Shown here piece after piece: positions 58,290 through 64,000 of a DNA stretch of 64,000 nucleotides. The notes under the pieces were generated by a model that saw only the letters and a program-made list of their open reading frames with translations, was not told the DNA's origin and searched no databases. Each line of letters begins with the position of its first letter. Position 1 is the first letter of the stretch. The position numbers and the translations under genes are program-made. The DNA comes from Pseudevernia furfuracea. Lineage: Eukaryota; Ascomycota; Lecanoromycetes; Lecanorales; Parmeliaceae. Location: contig JAIUPT010000030.1 of assembly GCA_022315425.1 (NCBI GenBank), positions 558,001-622,000 on the forward strand, read 5' to 3'.

Positions 58290-58936
58290 CATACGTCGAG
58301 TAATGACGATGAGTCAAAATCAAGGAATAAAGTCAAAATATGATGTGCTCGCCTTGATCGATAGTGTTATTCGCGTTTTTGTCTGACAGGTTCCCGCATT
58401 CACCTCGTTCTGATGACGTGGCCTTGAAACGGTGATCTCACTTTTTGCTGTGAATCGAAGAGAATGCAGATCTATTGCAGAAGTTCTAGCGCGTAATGCC
58501 TAGACAGCTGCAGCTGATCTGACTCCACAGTTGGATATCTTCGAGGGGCGCAGTAAAGAATCCTTGGTTGATATAGTATGTAGATTGGATACGTAGCAAC
58601 AAGGGTCGAGAGACTACGTTAGCGCATGTCGCAGAATATAAAATAGACGATTAAAGACCGAGCGATAATGATTAGAGATCGACTATTCGAGGTTTTTAAA
58701 GAGAAGTAGTCGACAGATATAAGAATAAGATAAACGATACTAAGATAACGTCTTCAGTGATTTTTTGACTAAGAAGAGTATAGACTCGATATCGCCGCTA
58801 TAGATACGACTCAAAAGCGTATATAATTCTTATTTTGTCTTATTCTGAATATTTTAAATTTTCAACTTCAGACTATTCACACATAGCTTCTTTATCTGCA
58901 TTTGAGACATAATAATATCAATTAACCTAGATTTTA
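58290..58936. other. Sequence between the two LTR copies
   Basis: No frame or domain is recognised. Composition is ordinary to about 58620, then becomes AT-rich and RIP-like toward the copia insertion. It is probably the host-side flank of the copia element and itself an older repeat. Confidence 0.35.
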
Positions 58937-59131
58937 TGTTGAAATATATGACAGCTATGAGATCTTGTATTGAGTGACTAATAGAACGACTCTATTGTAT
59001 AACTATATAGAATACATGTAGTGAATAAGAAGAAAGAGAAGAAGAAGGATAGACAAGAGTCGCTCACTAGCGCCACGCTAAAAGGTACGCTAGTGCGGGC
59101 GGAACGGTCTATGATTAACTGAATTCCATCA
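58937..59131 (-). mobile_element. 3' LTR of the copia element (left end)
   Basis: This 195-bp LTR is in the same orientation as the solo copy, with TGATGG...TTTCAACA ends read on the minus strand. It abuts a purine-rich stretch (TGTGTGGGAG on minus, about 59132-59141) that could be the polypurine tract of the internal region. Most differences from the solo LTR are C-to-T or G-to-A. Confidence 0.88.
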
Positions 59132-59854
59132 CTCCCACACAGGCAATAATGAACCTGTATCTCTCACAGAGTCTATACTGAACTTCTGCTCCTAGACGCT
59201 CTTCTTGAGATCTAACTAATCTATAAATGTATCAAATTTGTTCTTGCTGAGAGCCTTTGTAAGCCCGTCAGCAGTCATTTCTCTCGTAGATATTCACTCG
59301 AATAACACTATCTTAGTTTTCATCTGATCTCGAACAAAATATCACTGTATGTCGATGTGCTTGATACGTGTATGAAATCTAAGGTCTGAAGTCAATGCTA
59401 TAACACCCTAATTGTCTGTCTTAATCAGAACAGGCTTGAATAAAAGTCTCAGATCGATATTCAACTCGCTTAATAGACGAATTAGCCATATTGCTTTCTT
59501 GACTGCTTGCGTTTAAGTCATATATTCGATCTCGTAAGACGACAATATAATAAACTGCTGACGTTTCGACGTTTAGCTTACAGCCCCTTTATATAACAGA
59601 AACACGTATACTTCGAGAGATCTACGGGTCTCAAAATCCGACGCTCAGTCAGCATCGATAAACCTCTCGAGATCATTGACGATTTCATAGATAATATCGT
59701 GATCGATTATATCTTTTAAGTATCGAAGCACACGCTTAACAGTAGCGATATGCTTAAAATTCGAATTTTGATTGTATCGAGAAAGAATAATTATGACAAA
59801 GCAAATATCAAAACGCGTTTATATTATAACGTACATTATTGATCTCATTATTGA

Positions 59855-60163
59855 CTAATACTCACGAACGACGTTCGAGATTGCTTGATTCACTAATTTC
59901 TCTTTCAATTGTGTATCAATTATTATTGATGTTAACACAAGAGCGAAATTTGTTATATTAAAACGAGCGAGAACTTTCTTCAAATAAGTGCTCTGAGTGA
60001 TTCGAACGCTTCTCTTTGCGCGATTTCTCTGAATTTCCATGCTCAAATAATATGAGTATAAATCGAGATCGATCATTGCGAAGCGCTTGCTAAGTTCTTT
60101 CTTGAGATTCGATATATGTTTTAATTCTCGAGAGTCATATATTTGAATATCGTTCACATACAC
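59855..60163 (-). pseudogene. Copia reverse transcriptase fragment
   Basis: This is a 102-codon open piece of the RT domain: MYVNDIQIYDSREL, the palm segment with the second Asp of the usual YVDD changed to Asn, then KKELSKRFAMIDLDLYSYYL and the QSTYLKKVLARF block, all at the spacing of copia RT. It is bounded by stops on both sides and is not a functional gene. Confidence 0.85.
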
Positions 60164-61839
60164 GCTGACAATTAGACGTGTTTTCTCATTAACAAAGAGT
60201 GAGTGATTCGATTCGATGTGCTTGAAGTCTTTTAATATCAGAAAGTCTCGTAGAGTAACGTATTACTCACGAGAGGATTGCTTGAGATTATATAAGGCTC
60301 TAAGCAAGAGACACATTATATCGTGTTTATCGTTCTTATATCTCTTGAGCTATTTCACGTAGATTCGTTTCTTTAACAACGCGTTAAGAAAGACTGTTAT
60401 GACGTTCATTTGTTCACAGTTTAGATCGTAGTAGATCATAATAAAAAATAGCACTTTAAACGATATGAATTTGACAACGAAGACAAATGTTTGATCGTAG
60501 TTGACATCGTAGATTTGTTCAAATTCTCGAACTACTTAGCGTGCTTTATAGAGTATCGTCTCGTCAAGTCTCTTCTTGATCTTATAGACTCACTTGTCGC
60601 TGAGAACGAGAGCGTTCTTTGATCTCTTGATTAGTCTTCAGATATTCATAATAGCGAAGAACTGCATTTGCTTATTCATAGTCTCACTTCATTGCTTAAC
60701 ATAGAAATCGATCATTGCTTCTTTATAAGTCAATGACTCGTAGTTATCGACGTTATCGATATCTTGATTTCTTCGCATTTCAGCTATCTTCTAAACAGCG
60801 TTAACGAGATCGAATTTCGACTTAAAGTCATAATGTTAAGAGTTCTCATAATCGACGATAGCGAGTCTATAATACATTCGTTCTAACTGTAGAGTTACGT
60901 TATACTTGATATGAGTAATTGCTCGCTGAGTTCACATCTTGATATCGCTTTATTTTTTATTTAGAAGTATCTTTTAAGAAGAAGCGAAAACACGCTTCGA
61001 TCTCGAAGTATACGTTACGTCGATACTTGAATCTAAATGTACATTTAGAGCGTTCTGAGATATCTAATTATCGTTATCTTTCGAAAATTCTTCTTTCGAT
61101 GCTGTTGTTTCTCTCACATCTTCGAGATCTTCGACAACATTTGAAGCATTATTAAGAACGTCTTATATATGCTGTAAGCTGAAGCCTTCTTGAGAATCGT
61201 CGTCGACGTCGTGTGATATATAATGATGCTCAGAAGCATCATTCTCTGTATCGAGTATATTATCGTCGTTATTAGTAACGTCAGCTAGTTAGTAATTCGT
61301 GTCTTGTACGACTAAAGTCATCAAACGAGTTTCGTTAAAATTAACGTGTGACGATCTTTCGACTTTTCTGCTGACTGGGTTTTATATTTTAAATATGAAT
61401 ATATTGTTATAGTCTATTAAGTAGCATTTCTTGTTACGCTCGTCGAGTTTCTTACGTTTTTTCTTGAGTATATGAATCTAGATCACGTAGTTAATGATTC
61501 TTATATATTCGAGAAATGATTATTCGTTAGTTTATATCTTATGAGAGATTATATCGTGTATCTTGATTGTTGAACTTCGATTCTTCTGATAAATCTTGAT
61601 GTGAAGAAGTTCGAATCAGAGATAACGTGTTAATCTCGAGTCGAACAACATAGCTCTTACGTCGTTCATAACGACGCGATTTTAAACTTCGTTGAGTTTA
61701 TTCTACTCTAAAATATAGATCACGATAGACTTTATTATAACTTCTAAGTTCTTAAGTAAGATCTTAAAGTCGTCGTTAATGAACTCAGTATTATTATCAA
61801 TACGTACTATCTTGAGTTTATATTCTAACTCGTTTTTCA

Positions 61840-62023
61840 TGTTACGAGCGTACCTCGCATCCTTGACACACCTGCCTTGACACTTCCCCTTTAGGCTTAG
61901 CGTGTCTTGGCAGGTTCACTCCGCCATACATATATGGCCTCCCTCCCAGTCCATAGTTGCTCCTCAGCTTGTTATCTTCGTTACATACTACACTACGGTT
62001 ATCACCACAGTACGGTCCTTACA
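61840..62023. mobile_element. Nested 184-bp solo LTR-like insertion
   Basis: A block of ordinary GC interrupts the copia integrase. It starts TGTTACGAGC and ends GGTCCTTACA, with TG...CA ends and a weak terminal inverted repeat (TGTTAC/TGTAAG). Perfect 5-bp TTTCA duplications flank it (61835-61839 and 62024-62028). Removing the block and one TTTCA joins the integrase reading frame (VKNELEYK). TGTTACG-type ends are common in fungal Ty3/gypsy LTRs, so a gypsy solo LTR is likely. It shows none of the mutation seen around it. Confidence 0.85.
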
Positions 62024-62806
62024 TTTCACTTAAGTTTTTTAGTTACGAAAGAGTTTAAACGTTTCGTTCTTATGCTTATACGTAAAGTATTAGATTCGAA
62101 GAGTCGCTTAATTCGTTAGAAGCATATAGTATTTGACTTCATTGATCGATAACACGTTGAATAATCCTCTCAAGTCGATATGAACTTTATCGAGTTTTTC
62201 GAGTATCTCTCGCTGTTGTCTTCTTAAGACCTTACGAGACGACTTTATCTTAAAACACGTCTCACAAATAAGCTTGATTCGAGATTTTTATGTTAAGATG
62301 ATGTCCTTACTCATGTTAACGAGTCTCTTAAAATCTATCTCATTTAAATATCTTATTCGACGATGTCACAGTTCGACTGCGTCTTCGTTAAACATTAGAG
62401 CGATAAATAGTGCTCTCATATTCTTCTAAATTAGAACGACAATTTTGATCGTAGACTGAGACATATTTAGTATATAGATGTTTCGAGTCTTTGATATACT
62501 TTTTATAAGTACATTATTCTTTAAAATGTGATAATTATTATCGAGAAAGACGATTTTAAATCTCTTCTTAATGACCTAGCTAATTGAAAATAGCTCGCAT
62601 ATAAAGTCTGATACATATAATACGTTCTCAATACGAACTATGTTGCTAATTTTATTCTTTAATAATTATTTTATTTCGACTGTGTTACGTTCTTGAGTTT
62701 AGATAGTAACTTCGTTGACAATAATTACTTCTTTACGATAGAGTCGATACTCGATGAACTCGTCCTTATCGAAGAACATGTGATTAATATATTCTAAGTC
62801 GATTAT

Positions 62807-63124
62807 TTAGTCTCGTAACGTCGTGAGATCACTATTTAACGCTGCGAAGTATACACGAAAATATGAAAACGTCTTATGTGAAAGTTGATCAATTATTTCA
62901 AAATCGATAACTTCGAACTGAGAGATAAGCTTTTTCTCTATTTCTCGACTTATCTCGTCGTAAAAGTTTGACGTAGATTGAAGCTGAGACGTGAAGTGCG
63001 CGCTTGATATCTTCACTATGATTTCTTTCTTCTGATATTCGATGTCGAAAAGTGCTCTCGAAGAGGAAAGCAGTCGTGTGCTTACGTATTCAATAAAGTT
63101 TGATATATACGTAAGCTGAATCAT
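62807..63124 (-). pseudogene. Gag-pol linker and protease-side fragment of the copia element
   Basis: This 105-codon open piece lies upstream of the degraded protease active site and holds Ser/Ile-rich sequence with no intact catalytic motif. It is part of the decayed polyprotein, not an independent gene. Confidence 0.6.
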
Positions 63125-63475
63125 CGATTCTTCTTGCGATATCTTTAATGTAGATTCTCTCTCTTATTTTTCTATTAATTAAGATAAAGACTAATCGAGA
63201 GTCTCTATAATCGACTTCTTCGATATTTTCTCGTTATAGAATTTCGATATAGTCGCGTTGAACGAAAAGTCTCAGATCTTATTCTCTTCGTCTGTCACGG
63301 TGTTTTGATCAATAATCAAGTGAGTCATTGTCGAAATATGAGTACTGTGATTATCTTCGAAATCGTCTGATCGTTCACGTTCTTTGACGACATTCGTCTT
63401 GGCCTTAGTCTTCTTAAAGACGTCACGAAATCTGTCTGAGATACGATTCTCATGAAGGGTTCAGCAGTCGTATGA

Positions 63476-63853
63476 TCAGTGTAGTCTCTTGTTATTATTC
63501 TTATTAAAATGACACTTGAGATACTTCGATGAGTTATTATCGCTCTTATAGTTAGTACTATTCGGGTTCTTGAAAATGAGTTGAATGATGTTATTGTTTT
63601 TACTCTCGCGGCCTCTCGTTGAGTCTCGATCACGATTGTTGTTGTCTCTATTAGAGATCTTCTTCTCGTTCTCCTTCTGTTTGAAACGCTTCATAACGAC
63701 GATCATGACTTGTTCTTTGATGTCTCTCTTCAGAAGACGCTCTTTCTCATGAAGGAGTGTGACAATTTTGTTAAAGTCGAACACTTCGTTCAACGACGTG
63801 ATGATACGATGCACGAAATTCTTATACTTGATGTCAAGGTTGTTCAGCAGCAA
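63476..63853 (-). pseudogene. Copia gag fragment with degraded zinc knuckle
   Basis: The sequence has the copia gag signature (TSLNEVFDFNKIVTLLHEKE) and a basic Asn/Arg-rich tail ending in KCHFNKNNNKRLH. There the second Cys of the CCHC knuckle and the Gly before His are lost to G-to-A-type changes. The upstream part of gag is cut by the window edge. Confidence 0.82.
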
Positions 63854-64000
63854 CGAGACGAGTATTCACTCGTCTATTCTAGTTCTTATTCGACTAAGAT
63901 TCTTCGACTTTGCTCGTATGTTGACAACGTACGTCTTCATGAAGTTGTCACTGCTTGTTATTGACGTTGTTTAGAGTTCTTGTAACTTGATGAATCGAAG

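Larger units (their letters stand above)
59132..64000 (-). mobile_element. Decayed Ty1/copia retrotransposon, internal region (continues past the edge)
   Basis: Read on the minus strand, gag and pol occur in copia order. Gag starts off-window and ends in a broken CCHC knuckle (near 63480-63520). A protease-like region with a damaged active-site triad lies near 62750-62830. The GAG-pre-integrase WHRR block is near 62340-62376, and the integrase CxxC and HIDL-type core segments are near 62160-62270 with a second core segment at 61780-61830. Reverse transcriptase spans about 59850-61130, with YVND replacing YVDD at about 60150-60162. RNase H (DADWAS) lies near 59640-59665. Many stop codons and TpA-rich changes show it is dead. 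The integrase order proves this is copia, not gypsy. Confidence 0.88.

Overview
This window comes from the nuclear genome of a filamentous ascomycete (Pezizomycotina). The evidence is short GT-AG introns of about 45-75 nt, several with CTRAY-like branch sites, and a gene set typical of the group: a PacC zinc-finger regulator, a PalI/Rim9 membrane protein, DUF3433 and DUF6536 membrane proteins, a Zn(II)2Cys6 regulator and a Gfd2/YDR514C-like nuclease-fold protein. The right end also carries RIP-like (repeat-induced point mutation) decay of a retrotransposon. The class cannot be fixed from sequence alone. Exon models were built by hand from splice sites and reading-frame continuity; every multi-exon model closes in frame, but none is backed by transcripts.

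Layout, left to right. 1-5.3 kb: a six-exon gene for an unrecognised repeat-containing secreted protein, then a long spacer. 5.4-10.4 kb: two membrane proteins, one with PT repeats, a coiled coil and a conserved C-terminal domain, and one of the DUF3433 family. 11-13.7 kb (minus): palI/rim9. 14.5-16.6 kb: a mitochondrial-type ABC1/ADCK kinase. 16.8-17.7 kb: an acidic repeat protein of unknown function. 18.2-19.6 kb (minus): a wax-synthase/MBOAT-type acyltransferase. 21.2-24.3 kb: a Zn(II)2Cys6 transcription factor. 25.3-27.2 kb: pacC, behind an upstream region packed with GCCARG hexamers. 28.1-30.8 kb (minus): a DUF6536 membrane protein. 31.9-33.5 kb: the DEAD-box helicase DBP8. 34.7-36.8 kb: an FHA-forkhead regulator. 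37.9-40.3 kb (minus): a Gfd2-like DEDDh protein. 41-43.4 kb: an ING-type PHD protein. 45.1-47.2 kb: a single-pass Ser/Pro-rich membrane protein. 48-50.3 kb: a GHSMG alpha/beta hydrolase. 50.7-51.8 kb: a SigF-like NTF2-like protein whose three introns each carry a poly-C run. 52-54.6 kb (minus): Ku80 in eight exons. 55.4-56.0 kb (minus): a TMEM205/DUF4149-like protein.

From about 56.18 kb to the end the sequence changes abruptly to AT-rich, repeat-derived DNA. It holds a mutated AT-rich block, an island of ordinary composition containing a 195-bp solo LTR with a CTGAG target-site duplication, and a decayed Ty1/copia retrotransposon on the minus strand (left LTR at 58937-59131; RNase H, RT, integrase, protease and gag running to the window edge). 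The integrase region is interrupted by an unrelated 184-bp solo LTR flanked by TTTCA duplications. LTR differences are mostly C-to-T/G-to-A, as expected from RIP.

Functional links: pacC and palI belong to the same ambient-pH signalling pathway and lie about 11.5 kb apart. Ku80, DBP8, the ING protein and the FHA-forkhead factor are housekeeping nuclear genes with no obvious shared pathway. No rRNA, tRNA, CRISPR array or biosynthetic cluster was recognised.
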